Source of the DNA: Cupriavidus basilensis
Lineage (GTDB): Bacteria > Pseudomonadota > Gammaproteobacteria > Burkholderiales > Burkholderiaceae
DNA: 32,036 bases
NCBI RefSeq assembly: GCF_029335485.1
Contig: NZ_JARJLM010000465.1
Span: forward strand, 1-32,036
Direction: 5' to 3'
This document shows positions 8,901-15,693 of the stretch, one piece after another. Both the position numbers and the translations under genes were made by a program. The notes below the pieces were generated by a model. That model was not told the DNA's origin, did no database searches, and saw nothing but the letters and a program-made list of their open reading frames with translations. Each line of letters starts with the position of its first letter. Position 1 is the first letter of the stretch.

Positions 8901-9418
8901 GCGACGCCGACGCCCTGGTCCGGCAGGTAGCGACACAGTACTTCAGGGTGCTGGCGGTCAAGGACGAATTCGAAGTGGCGCGCCTGTACACGCGGCCGGC
9001 GTTCCTCCAGTCGCTGCGCAATGGGTTCGAAGGTGACTTCAAGCTCAATTTCCACCTGGCGGGCGGGCCCTTCGGCAAGCTGGACACGGTCAGCGGAAAG
9101 ATCAGCAAGACCGCCGTCGGCGGCTGGATATTGCCTGTGTTCCGCCTGCTGGCGAGCGTGCGCTTCCTGCGCGGCAGCTGGCTCGATCCCTTTGCCCGGG
9201 GTAGCGAAGCCGTGTTGAACCGCCGTGTACGCGACGCCTATGAGGATGACCTGGACGCCCTCGGCGGCGCGGCGGCGCAATGGCCAGCGCAACGCTTGCG
9301 CGAACTGCTCGGCTGGCCTGCCAGCGTGCGCGGGTACGGGCATGTCCGCGAGCGCCAGGCGCAAGCCGGCTTTGCCCGGCGAGCCAAGGCCCGGGAGGCG
9401 GTATCAGGTCCGGACTGA
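5966..9418 (+). CDS. Fused indolepyruvate ferredoxin oxidoreductase family protein
   Basis: A 1150-residue fusion of the alpha and beta parts of indolepyruvate:ferredoxin oxidoreductase, which oxidatively decarboxylates aryl-2-oxoacids to aryl-acyl-CoA using thiamine diphosphate, CoA and Fe-S clusters. Visible in order: a pyrimidine-binding domain (residues 40-240, with GYRGSPLG and GVNEDLAATA), FCAGCPHN (C432, C435), the thiamine-binding G497-D498-G499 in NMGDGTYFHSG, a cysteine cluster C635, C638, C641, C647 followed by SCNKDLSC and GFCPSF, and the gamma-like domain GIGGTGVVT near residue 722. The last 200 residues are the extra C-terminal domain of bacterial fused forms. Length and order match the bacterial family. 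In characterised pathways such enzymes act on indolepyruvate or phenylpyruvate. Beside aromatic ring-cleavage genes it could process a 2-oxoacid intermediate, but this is inference. A GNRA-type hairpin follows the stop. Confidence 0.93.
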   Translation: MNARTDPSALQSPRLEDRFEQAAGRVFLTGNQAILRIALDQRRIDTQLGKNTGGFISGYRGSPLGRLDMELWRIEPLLQAANVRFQPGVNEDLAATAVWGTQYVGSFPGAKVDGVFGIWYGKGPGVDRSGDPLKHGNLAGTSAAGGVLVLAGDDHSAKSSTTAHQSDFSLIAAGIPVLYPANVQDIIDFGLRGIEMSRYSGCWVGLKLVTDVVESAGDVEVGQLVPVSGLPPADASLHIKAFEMAPAAEERLYVRKLPAVVQFARAAGLNRLVWPGPAARVGIVTAGKSYADTMQALQRLGIDAVSPHGAALRVLKIGMVWPLEDEIVRAFAHGLDTILVIEEKRPLLESQLKSILFDARLQRPPVVRGKFEGAPEWSASRGAPVLPICNELSVLQIAEAIQGLLGLDVPPANVPVACAEGAAAPLRRPSFCAGCPHNTSTRVLDGSRALAGIGCHTIAMLNDPGKTHTVSHMGGEGMMWMGQAPFTSEAHVFANMGDGTYFHSGYLAIRQALAANLRMTYKLLFNGFVSMTGGQPVDGELSVDKAVAQLRAEGARKIVVVTDDVAAYDGRRRAALGVPVYDRAMLEAVQRELREYPGLSVLVYDQACATERRRLRKRGKLPDPQVRTYIDPEVCEGCGDCGDQSGCLAIEPLETALGRKRKINQSSCNKDLSCVRGFCPSFVTLHGARPRQPQSGAQAGLKIPALPDPAIPGDFEPMALLVAGIGGTGVVTIGAILTMAAHLDGKAGSSLDITGLSQKYGAVGSHVRIAPSAALLHAARIGAAEADVLLGCDLIVAAGADSLSRLRPGSARAFVGTEIVPTSDFTRQPDWSADEADLKHRLTEALGARAEFIDVAALAQQLLGDAILSNMLLLGYAWQKGSIPVHRAAMEKAIQLNGVATDTNLSAFSLGRWLAHDSVAVRRLLAPAQVVHLPVPAGGSLAGLIEDRAGRLAGYQNRALASRYRQRVEAVQRALAGRSDADALVRQVATQYFRVLAVKDEFEVARLYTRPAFLQSLRNGFEGDFKLNFHLAGGPFGKLDTVSGKISKTAVGGWILPVFRLLASVRFLRGSWLDPFARGSEAVLNRRVRDAYEDDLDALGGAAAQWPAQRLRELLGWPASVRGYGHVRERQAQAGFARRAKAREAVSGPD

Positions 9419-9424
9419 CTGGCG

Positions 9425-9450
9425 GCGGCGTGGCCGAAAGGCAACGCCGC
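9425..9450 (+). terminator. Hairpin with GAAA tetraloop after the oxidoreductase gene
   Basis: Seven bases after the stop, GCGGCGT pairs with ACGCCGC. Inside lies GCC-GAAA-GGC, separated from the outer stem by a single mismatch. GAAA is a stable GNRA loop. There is no T-run, so it may be a Rho-dependent 3' end or an mRNA stabiliser rather than a classical terminator. Confidence 0.4.
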
Positions 9451-9583
9451 GCCGTACGCCAATCTTGCCCGGCACAACGTCCTGCACGCCGTTGCCGCCA
9501 TCCGATAGCCATGTGACGCCCGGCGGCGCGCACCCGCATTGATCAACGCCGCCGCGCACCTATCCCTCCCCAAGGAGTACACG

Positions 9584-10507
9584 ATGAACAAGGTCATCAT
9601 CACCTGCGCCATTACAGGGTCGATCCATACCCCTTCCATGTCGCCGTATCTTCCCCTTACCCCAGACGAGATCGCGCTCAGCGCGATCGGCGCCGCGCAG
9701 GCCGGCGCCGCCATCGTGCACCTGCACGCGCGAAACCCCGTGGACGGGCGGCCGTCGCAGGATCTCGCGCTGTTTCGCCGGTTCGTGCCTGTCATCAAGG
9801 AAGCATCGGATGTGGTGATCAACCTGACCACCGGTGGCGCGCCGTCGATGAGTGTCGATGAGCGCTTGCAGCCGGCGCTGCAACTGCAGCCGGAAGTCGC
9901 CTCCCTCAACATGGGCTCGATGAACTTCGGGCTGTATGAGCTTCTCGGCCGCTGCAAAGAATTCAAACACGATTGGGAGCGCCCCTACCTCGAGCGCAGC
10001 GAGGACGGGATCTTCAAGAATACGTTCAAGGATATCGCCTACATTCTGCAATCCTGCAGCGAGAACCAGACGCGGTTCGAGATCGAGTGCTATGACATCG
10101 GGCACCTGTACACCGCGGCCCACTTTCTCGATCGCGCGCTCCTGAAGCCGCCGCTGCTCATCCAGTCGGTGTTTGGCCTGCGGGGCGGTATCGGCGCGCA
10201 CGTCGAGGACATCCTGCATATGCGCCGCACCGCGGACCGGCTCTTTGGCCGGGACTATGTCTGGTCGGTGCTGGGAGCAGGGCGGCATCAGATGCCCGCG
10301 GCGGCGATTTCAGCCTCGATAGGTGGAAACGTGCGCGTTGGCCTGGAGGATTCGCTATGGGATGGGGCTGGCAGACTGGCCGAATGCAACGCCGCGCAGG
10401 TGCAGCGCGTGCGCAGCATCATCGAAGCCCTGTCGCTCGACATCGCCACGCCTGACGAGGCGCGCACCTTGCTGAAACTGAAGGGACGCAGCAACGTCGG
10501 CTTCTGA
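9584..10507 (+). CDS. Beta-keto acid cleavage enzyme (BKACE, DUF849 family)
   Basis: A 307-residue TIM-barrel enzyme of the DUF849 family, whose members condense a beta-keto acid with acetyl-CoA to give acetoacetate and a new acyl-CoA, using a Zn ion. The zinc ligands H46 and H48 sit in IVHLHARNPVDGRPS at the same residue numbers as in 3-keto-5-aminohexanoate cleavage enzyme Kce. Residue 14, where Kce has a substrate-binding Glu, is Ile here (TGSIHTP), so the substrate is unlikely to be an amino-substituted keto acid. NLTTGG and SLNMGSMNFG are further family blocks. The ATG at 9584 has AAGGAG 7 bases upstream; an upstream in-frame ATT at 9539 is not needed. It follows the oxidoreductase after a 165-base spacer with a hairpin and could have its own transcript. 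Confidence 0.9.
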   Translation: MNKVIITCAITGSIHTPSMSPYLPLTPDEIALSAIGAAQAGAAIVHLHARNPVDGRPSQDLALFRRFVPVIKEASDVVINLTTGGAPSMSVDERLQPALQLQPEVASLNMGSMNFGLYELLGRCKEFKHDWERPYLERSEDGIFKNTFKDIAYILQSCSENQTRFEIECYDIGHLYTAAHFLDRALLKPPLLIQSVFGLRGGIGAHVEDILHMRRTADRLFGRDYVWSVLGAGRHQMPAAAISASIGGNVRVGLEDSLWDGAGRLAECNAAQVQRVRSIIEALSLDIATPDEARTLLKLKGRSNVGF

Positions 10508-10585
10508 CGGCGATCTGCTGTCTGCATCATCGCGCCGGCGTCCTGTCGCGCAGTAGTGGCGATGCCGAAGAGGGCGTTGAAACAA

Positions 10586-10606
10586 TTCGCTCTCCGAAGG
10601 AGCGAA
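10586..10606 (+). other. Inverted repeat downstream of the BKACE gene
   Basis: TTCGCTC and GAGCGAA form a perfect 7-base stem around a 7-base loop, 79 bases past the stop of the BKACE gene. No T-run follows. It may end that transcript or lie in the leader of the DUF2946 gene. The rest of the 295-base interval 10508-10802 shows no gene or clear promoter. Confidence 0.3.
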
Positions 10607-10802
10607 GGGGTCACTTTCAGGCGTCGTGCACATTGGCCCGTTGACGGCCGCGTATCTCGCCTGCGCTCCAGGGTTGTAGTCTCAGGCCGGCATGACGGGA
10701 ACTGCGCACTTTGGTGCATGAAGTGTGTTGCGCCGCACGGAAGGGCGCTTTTCACACCTGATGGCCGATGCTAGACTTCCGTGCGTTCAACCGCTTATCA
10801 CC

Positions 10803-11162
10803 ATGACCTTCCGCAACCGCCTCACCGCATGGCTTGGCCTGATCGCCATGTGGATGATCGTGTTTGCGCCGATGGTCAGTCATCTCGCGGTTGCGGCGCA
10901 AGCCAATGAGCCGGCAGGCATGCTGTGCTCAGCCTCGCAGCCGGCGCTCGAACACGAACATCACACCCCGGCCGACAAGCTCGGCGCGTGCGGGTATTGC
11001 AACCTGCTCGAACACCACGTCGTCATGCCGGTGATTCCACCGGCTCCGATCGCTATCGCGCTCGTGACGGCCACTACGGCTGTCCCCACGCTCTCTACCT
11101 CCTTCACGCCGCTAGTCGGTTTCCCCTCGGGGCGACCGCGCGGCCCTCCGTCCGTTTCCTGA
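10803..11162 (+). CDS. DUF2946 domain protein, small secreted Cys/His-rich protein
   Basis: A 119-residue protein starting MTFRNRLTAWLGLIAMW, with one hydrophobic N-terminal segment (about residues 8-30) that looks like a signal peptide or membrane anchor. After it come a Cys-containing stretch, a His cluster (EHEHH) and ACGYCNLLEHHVVMP, the signature of DUF2946. Proteins of this family are found beside copper-resistance, TonB receptor and SCO/TlpA-like genes, but their biochemical role is not known. The Cys and His residues suggest metal binding. A longer frame begins at 10725; I prefer the ATG at 10803 because it gives a conventional export signal. It is followed 93 bases later by an outer-membrane protein gene and then a TlpA-type thioredoxin. 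Confidence 0.75.
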   Translation: MTFRNRLTAWLGLIAMWMIVFAPMVSHLAVAAQANEPAGMLCSASQPALEHEHHTPADKLGACGYCNLLEHHVVMPVIPPAPIAIALVTATTAVPTLSTSFTPLVGFPSGRPRGPPSVS

Positions 11163-11255
11163 TCGCAGTATTTGCCGGTGGCACGTGCCTACGCGTCCTT
11201 TGAGCACGCCCGTGGCCGCCCGCTCCACATACTCAGGAAAACTTGGGAGGAAAAC

Positions 11256-12311
11256 ATGCGAATCGAATCGAAGGCGTTGGCTCGCGCCATGCTGGCCTGC
11301 GCAGCGAGCATGGCCATGCCGGTCACCGCCTACGCGTGCGCGACCTGCGGCTGCTCGCTCAGTACGGATGCTGCCATGGGCTATTCAGCCATGCCCGGCT
11401 GGCGGATCAGCCTGGATTACAATTTCATCAGCCAGAATCAGCTACGCAGTGGCACCCGCCGGATTTCGCCGGCGCAGGTAGCGGCGATCAACGATGCCGG
11501 CGGCAACCAGGAAGTGGAGAATCAGACGATCAATCGCTACTACAACCTGGGACTCAGCTACAGCCCCAATAGCAGTTGGAATTTCAGCACGATCGTACCG
11601 ATCGTCGACCGCAGCCATACGACCTATGGCAATGCCACTACGGACCAGCTCACGCCGGACAATCTGAGCGGCGCCACCAGCAGCGGTCTGGGTGATATCA
11701 AGCTGATCGGTAGCTACCAGGGTTTCCTTCCGACCCATAATCTCGGCGTGCAACTCGGTGTGAAGTTGCCCACCGGCGCTTATGGCGGTCAAAACGTGGT
11801 GACTGGCGCCACTGTCGGGCATCCGGTGTTCTTTTCGACCGGCCCGAACGCTGCCGGCGGCCAGGCGCTCGATACCAGTCTGCAACCCGGCACCGGCAGC
11901 ACCGATCTCATCATCGGGGCCTACTATTACCAGCCGGTAAGCCAGGATTTCGACGCCTTCATCAACGGCCAATTCCAGTCGGCCGTGATGGAGAAGCTGA
12001 ATCAGGCCAACGCGGATTTTCGGCCTGGCAACTATACGACCGCGAGCGTCGGCCTGCGCTACGAGGCGAATCCGAAGATCGTGCCGCAGTTGCAGGTCAA
12101 CTTTGTCCACAAGGGCGCGGACCAGGGAGCGCTGGCCGACAGGGCCAACACACGCGGTACCGTGATGTATCTAAGCCCTGGGATCACGGTCGCCGTGGCG
12201 CAGAATCTGCATGTGTACGGCTTTGTGCAGAAAGCCCTCTACAGCAAGCTGGATGGATACCAGCTGTTCCCGCGCTGGACAGGGAATATCGGGGTCAGCT
12301 ATGCCTTCTAA
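11256..12311 (+). CDS. Outer-membrane protein with Cys-rich mature N terminus (Phenol_MetA_deg/transporter-like)
   Basis: A 351-residue exported protein. GGGAGG stands 5 bases before the ATG. A signal peptide (residues 1-24, ending VTAYA) precedes CATCGCSLSTDA, a CxxCxC motif at the mature N terminus. The rest is a series of amphipathic beta strands with short turns, ending in VSYAF, a typical outer-membrane barrel C terminus. The pattern resembles the family annotated as 'MetA-pathway of phenol degradation, putative' or simply 'transporter'. Its name does not prove a role in phenol breakdown, and here its neighbours point to metal or redox functions. The lipobox is poor (AYAC), so lipidation is unlikely. 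The stop overlaps the start of the TlpA gene by 11 bases, so the two are almost surely co-translated. Confidence 0.75.
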   Translation: MRIESKALARAMLACAASMAMPVTAYACATCGCSLSTDAAMGYSAMPGWRISLDYNFISQNQLRSGTRRISPAQVAAINDAGGNQEVENQTINRYYNLGLSYSPNSSWNFSTIVPIVDRSHTTYGNATTDQLTPDNLSGATSSGLGDIKLIGSYQGFLPTHNLGVQLGVKLPTGAYGGQNVVTGATVGHPVFFSTGPNAAGGQALDTSLQPGTGSTDLIIGAYYYQPVSQDFDAFINGQFQSAVMEKLNQANADFRPGNYTTASVGLRYEANPKIVPQLQVNFVHKGADQGALADRANTRGTVMYLSPGITVAVAQNLHVYGFVQKALYSKLDGYQLFPRWTGNIGVSYAF

Positions 12312-12942
12312 ACTGTCTTTGCAGGCTTTGCCCGCGTCGGCGCCATCGCCGTTGCCGCGAGGAAGCGGTCGCCGGAAACCACACGACCTCGGTGCCACGC
12401 AGACCGACAGCGTGTCGGCGGCACGGCGCGGCTGGTTGCGCGTTGCCGGTGCGTTGGGGCTGGGCGCCGGCTTGGCCGGCTGGCTGCCCGAGGCACAAGC
12501 GAACAGCCTGGCGGTGGGCCGCCCAGCGCCTCCGCTGGTTCTGCATACGCTGGACGGGCACAGCATCTCCACCGAGGATCTGCGCGGCCATGTGGTCATA
12601 CTGACCTTCTGGGCCACCTGGTGCGGTCCGTGCCACACGGAGCTGCCGTTGTTGTCGGCCTATGCGGCGCGTCATGCGAGCGACGGGCTGCGGGTCCTGG
12701 GCTTCAGCCTGGACGGCCCGGATGCCCTGCCGGCAGTGCGCAAGATGGCTGCGGACCTGGGTTTTCCTGTCGGCCTGCTAGGCAGCGCCTACGCGGGAGA
12801 TTACGGCCGGATCTGGCGTATCCCGGTGAACTTCACGATAGATAGAGCCGGGCTCCTGGCTGACAACGGCTGGGACGACCAGGCACCAGCCTGGACAGCC
12901 GAACGCCTGGAGCACATCGTGACTCCGCTCTTGAGACGATAG
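12301..12942 (+). CDS. TlpA-family thiol:disulfide oxidoreductase
   Basis: A 213-residue thioredoxin-fold protein of the TlpA/ResA group, which reduces disulfides in the periplasm, for example in cytochrome c or copper-centre assembly. The active site is WCGPC (C108, C111) in FWATWCGPCHTEL; the cis-Pro region is RIPVNFTIDR. The N-terminal region is long, with ARRGWLRVAGALGLG at about residues 41-55, which fits a twin-arginine (Tat) signal, then a cleavage-like site after PEAQA. The ATG overlaps the last codons of the outer-membrane protein gene. The pairing suggests this enzyme keeps the CATCGC cysteines of the upstream protein, or the DUF2946 cysteines, in the reduced state needed for metal loading. 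That link is inference. Tat rather than Sec export is unusual for TlpA-like proteins. Confidence 0.85.
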   Translation: MPSKLSLQALPASAPSPLPRGSGRRKPHDLGATQTDSVSAARRGWLRVAGALGLGAGLAGWLPEAQANSLAVGRPAPPLVLHTLDGHSISTEDLRGHVVILTFWATWCGPCHTELPLLSAYAARHASDGLRVLGFSLDGPDALPAVRKMAADLGFPVGLLGSAYAGDYGRIWRIPVNFTIDRAGLLADNGWDDQAPAWTAERLEHIVTPLLRR

Positions 12943-12961
12943 CGATAGGCATGCGGGTCCG

Positions 12962-13261
12962 CTACGGGCAACCGGCGGTGGAATCTTCACTGCTGGGAAG
13001 CGGAGAGACGCTGAATGGATTGTTGGCCGCGGCCACATCGAATTCCACGCGTGGCCGCTTGCCGTCGGCGATGAGTCGTCGCACGCTGGTGACAACATCG
13101 GGATGCATTTCGCCACGATCCGCACGGACCTGGGCAATCATGCCAAGCTCGAAGCGCCCGCCGCAGTCCGGACAGAAGTACAGGTAGCCGCCGCCGTGCG
13201 GCAGCGTCGCGCGCGCGGCGGGCGTTTGGCAGAGCGGGCAGGGGGCAATCTGGGTGATCAT
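12962..13261 (-). CDS. Small zinc-ribbon protein, function unknown
   Basis: A 99-residue cytoplasmic protein beginning MITQIAPCPLCQ. Two CxxC knuckles (CPLC and CPDC) about 25 residues apart form a zinc ribbon. A helical, charged middle region (AQVRADRGEMHPDVVTSVRRLI) and a low-complexity tail ending in GCP follow. It is convergent with the TlpA gene (19 bases between the stops). No strong ribosome site precedes the ATG, and a longer frame upstream is possible. Ribbons of this type occur in small nucleic-acid-binding or chaperone-like proteins; the role here is unknown. The coding call rests on the paired CxxC motifs. Confidence 0.6.
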   Translation of the reverse strand: MITQIAPCPLCQTPAARATLPHGGGYLYFCPDCGGRFELGMIAQVRADRGEMHPDVVTSVRRLIADGKRPRVEFDVAAANNPFSVSPLPSSEDSTAGCP

Positions 13262-13683
13262 GTTGGGGAGTGACGATTGTGCTACATGTCGATCCGTCCG
13301 CCAATTCCGTACCGTTCTCGCTGGACTTCTGCATTCCGTCAAACGTTATTACATCCACCAGGCCAGCGCAACAAGCATTTGGTGCATCGCGGTATCCGTC
13401 GGCAAGGCGTCGACGGCCTGATGCGATTCCGAGGCCGAGCTGCGGGCGGACGCTGGTCTTGAGACCCGCATCGCTTGAATTTGCCATAAAAATTTCATAT
13501 CGCACCTTGATCAAATGGCTGCTGCGGTATTGAATGAATTTTCCCGGCGCATGCGGTAGGCGCGTCCGGTCAGCAAAGACCTCGCCACGAGGTCGCAGTG
13601 TCCGTCGCCGGAGCCTGCCTCCGGCGCGACCGATGTACTCGCAGCTCTCCAGCAGTCCAAACATATAAGTCCAGGAGACAAGG
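13262..13683. other. 422-base intergenic region with AT-rich patch and two adjacent hairpins
   Basis: No convincing gene lies here. Around 13475-13530 is an AT-rich patch (TTGAAT, then TTCATAT) that could hold a promoter reading right, though no strong -35/-10 pair is visible. Two perfect GC-rich hairpins at 13578-13594 and 13606-13626 lie just before the ribosome site of the small gene at 13684. Confidence 0.45.
13578..13626 (+). other. Two tandem stem-loops in the leader of the gene at 13684
   Basis: The first stem is GACCTCG/CGAGGTC with loop CCA (13578-13594). The second is CGCCGGAG/CTCCGGCG with loop CCTGC (13606-13626). They are 11 bases apart and end 57 bases before the ATG. They may form a structured 5' leader, a small RNA, or a terminator for an upstream transcript. 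Confidence 0.4.
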
Positions 13684-13881
13684 ATGCTGAGTCCTCACGA
13701 AGTTGCCGCTCTCATACTGATCAAGAACGCCCCGGATCAAACGGAACTGGAGCGTGCCGATATCGACGCACTCCTCGAACAGGAACTGGTCAGCCTGGAA
13801 CAGCTCGAATCGGGCCGCCATCGCCCCTGCGTCACCGCCAGAGGCGGGGCCCTCCTGAACGCCATCGCACGAATCTGGTGA
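13684..13881 (+). CDS. Small conserved-looking hypothetical protein (65 aa)
   Basis: A 65-residue protein, MLSPHEVAALILIKNAPDQ at its N terminus, with an excellent ribosome site (AGGAGACAAGG) directly before the ATG. It appears fully helical and acidic (DIDALLEQELVSLEQLESG) and ends in a short basic-hydrophobic helix (GALLNAIARIW). The shape recalls a small winged-helix or regulator-like fold: a helix, a helix with Leu/Glu repeats, then RPCVTARGGALL, which reads like the wing of a MarR-type domain. It has no signal or membrane segment. I do not recognise a named family. It stands alone between a structured leader and the phasin gene. Confidence 0.7.
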   Translation: MLSPHEVAALILIKNAPDQTELERADIDALLEQELVSLEQLESGRHRPCVTARGGALLNAIARIW

Positions 13882-14087
13882 GGGCGGTGAAGACCGCAGG
13901 CGCCTCGATTGACAACATCCGACTGGCTGGGTAGGGCGTCCGCGCTGTTGATGCGTGCCCAGGCGCCGAGTGGAATCGCGATGCGGCGTTCCCCAAGTGT
14001 TCCTCAGGCAGTCGATAACGTAACCAGAACGCGCAAGCCAGCGCGTTAGCTGCCCTGACACGTCTCGGGGTCGAACTCCGGAGCCTC

Positions 14088-14651
14088 ATGATGAATTCAT
14101 TCCAGCCTGAGCAAATCGCCGCCGCGCAAACAGCCAATCTCTCGGTTCTATTCTGCCTGGCCATCAAGGCGTTCGAAGGCGTCGAGAAAACGGTCAACCT
14201 GAATCTGCAGACAATGCGGTCGACACTGGAGCAAGCGCAGGAAAACACAAAAAAGGCGCTAACCGTCAAGGATCCGCAGGACATGTTCGCATTGCAGGCC
14301 GGGCTGCAGCAACCATTCGGAGAGACGGCGCTGTCATACTACCGCCAGCTGTGCGAGATCGCGATGGACACCCAAGCGGCATTCTCCAAGGCCACTGAGG
14401 CTGAATTCGAAGCCCACAACCGCCGCCTGCAGGAGCTTGTCGATCAGTTGGCGCACAACGCACCGGCGGGTTCGGGAGACGCGGTGGGCGCGCTAGGCTC
14501 GGTGATCACTGCCACCAACAAGTTGTGTGAAACGATGTACCAGACCGCAAAGCAAGCCGTCGAGCTCGCCGAACAGAACTTCAACTCGACGAGCAGCACA
14601 GCGTCCGTGGCCAAGCAAACCGTCAGGCACGCTTCGCGTGCAAGGGCATAG
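14088..14651 (+). CDS. Phasin family protein (polyhydroxyalkanoate granule coat)
   Basis: A 187-residue, almost wholly helical protein of the phasin family. It carries the typical N-terminal pattern FQPEQIAAAQTANLSVLF, the middle block VKDPQDMFALQAGL, and the C-terminal A/K/E-rich helices of PhaP-like proteins. Phasins coat polyhydroxyalkanoate granules in the cytoplasm and control their size and number. Betaproteobacteria such as Cupriavidus carry several. Two start codons lie in tandem (ATGATG at 14088 and 14091); GGAG at 14080 serves either. There are no PHA synthesis genes nearby, as is common for accessory phasins. The C-terminal tail (KQTVRHASRARA) is basic. Confidence 0.9.
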   Translation: MMNSFQPEQIAAAQTANLSVLFCLAIKAFEGVEKTVNLNLQTMRSTLEQAQENTKKALTVKDPQDMFALQAGLQQPFGETALSYYRQLCEIAMDTQAAFSKATEAEFEAHNRRLQELVDQLAHNAPAGSGDAVGALGSVITATNKLCETMYQTAKQAVELAEQNFNSTSSTASVAKQTVRHASRARA

Positions 14652-14854
14652 CGACGGCAAACGTGGCAGGCCGGTGTTGGGAGTCACGCAGGCAACTGTT
14701 GGCGCGGAGGACTCTGGTTCATGACGGTGACGTTCACGCCGATCGGCCTCGCTGGCTCTATTGCGTTCCGCTTTGCCGCTGCATCCAGCGTTTTCATATA
14801 TTTTTTCTGCTCTTCCAAAAATGGTCAGGGCAGACGTAAGAGGATTTGAGTGAA

Positions 14855-15625
14855 CTAATCCGATTTGGACTTGACAGTCTTCGTCTGCTCAAGAACGCGA
14901 CGTATGGTTCGACCAGTTTCTCTATAGTGGCGTGCGAGTAGTCCAGCAGCCGCGATCGAATCGCGGGCTATTGCGGCATCCAGCAACTGCTTATGTTCTT
15001 GAGACACGTTTCGTTCTATATTCCAATAGCTCCTGTCACGCAAGCTTGGCTGCCTATACCTCTCGGATTGCGCATATAGAAGGTCGGAAATATCAAGTAA
15101 CCACTGCGATCCACACCCAGATATCAGGCAGCGATGAAAGTCATGATGACGTTTTTCTAGTCTGGTATCTTCGATTTTTTCAGGTTCGTTACCACAACCT
15201 TGCTCACGTTGGGTTTCTTCTGTAAGCGCTTGGTAGGAGGTTGTCAATTTCGACTCCCATTCATCGTCAGCCCTGGCAAGTGATCGCCTCAGCGCTTCGC
15301 AGTCGATCAGGATCCGAGCTTCGATGATGTCCCACATCTCCTCTTCGGAGAAGGGGGCGACGCGAAATCCTCGCGAAGGAGTCGAAACGACTAATTTCTC
15401 GCTATGGAGTCGATTCAGAGCCTCTCGCAACGGAGAAAAACTGATCTGATAACGATCCTTTAGATATTCTAGTCTTAGAGCCTGCCCTGCCGGAATGGCG
15501 CCAGAGATAATGTCAGCCCGTAGCATACGATGCGCTTTCTCCGCGAGAGTAATCTCCTCAAACTTCGTCTCCGTGCTTTCAGGCGAAGTTGAAAAATCTC
15601 TTAAAACCTTAATGCGTGGCTTCAT
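14855..15625 (-). CDS. GntR-family transcriptional regulator (FCD/FadR-type)
   Basis: A 256-residue regulator with an N-terminal winged helix (residues 28-95, containing RYQISFSPLREALNRLHSE and the wing STPSRGFRVAPF) and a C-terminal helical FCD ligand domain. The FCD domain shows the metal/ligand histidines in HHDFHRCL and in EHKQLLDAA...RDSIAAAGLLARHY. Such regulators usually repress catabolic operons until an acid ligand binds. It lies downstream of, and in the same direction as, the dioxygenase-maleate isomerase cluster after a 276-base gap that has its own promoter-like TATAAT, so it is probably a separate unit controlling that cluster. The first 25 residues (MKPRIKVLRDFSTSPEST) precede the domain. 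Base composition is visibly richer in A+T than in all neighbours, hinting at a different origin. Confidence 0.9.
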   Translation of the reverse strand: MKPRIKVLRDFSTSPESTETKFEEITLAEKAHRMLRADIISGAIPAGQALRLEYLKDRYQISFSPLREALNRLHSEKLVVSTPSRGFRVAPFSEEEMWDIIEARILIDCEALRRSLARADDEWESKLTTSYQALTEETQREQGCGNEPEKIEDTRLEKRHHDFHRCLISGCGSQWLLDISDLLYAQSERYRQPSLRDRSYWNIERNVSQEHKQLLDAAIARDSIAAAGLLARHYRETGRTIRRVLEQTKTVKSKSD

Positions 15626-15657
15626 CGCTTTTGACGTATCTTCTATATAGGATCAAA

Positions 15658-15693
15658 GGACTTGAAAGGTTGCAAGTCCATGCATAAATTATA
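15658..15693 (-). promoter_or_regulatory. Probable gntR promoter (-10) with adjoining inverted repeat
   Basis: On the - strand a perfect TATAAT lies at 15693-15688. Directly downstream, at 15679-15658, GGACTTG and CAAGTCC form a perfect 7-base inverted repeat with an 8-base spacer, just where transcription would begin. The repeat ends 32 bases before the gntR ATG. No good -35 hexamer is seen. The layout suits autorepression by the GntR protein. Confidence 0.45.

Noticed and set aside
6830-9364. 844-codon open frame on the - strand opposite the oxidoreductase gene
   Set aside because: It is the mirror frame of a strongly GC-biased real gene; its translation is rich in Arg, Gln, His and Ala with no domain, and the + strand protein has clear motifs throughout.
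13508-13521. TTGATCAA resembling an FNR/Anr half-site pair
   Set aside because: The spacer between half-sites is missing, so it does not fit TTGAT-N4-ATCAA.
13270-13533. 87-codon + strand frame in the intergenic region
   Set aside because: No ribosome site, no domain, and composition unlike neighbouring genes.
14785-14830. A/T-rich inverted stretch after gntR as a terminator
   Set aside because: The arms are only A/T runs without a GC stem, so support is too weak.
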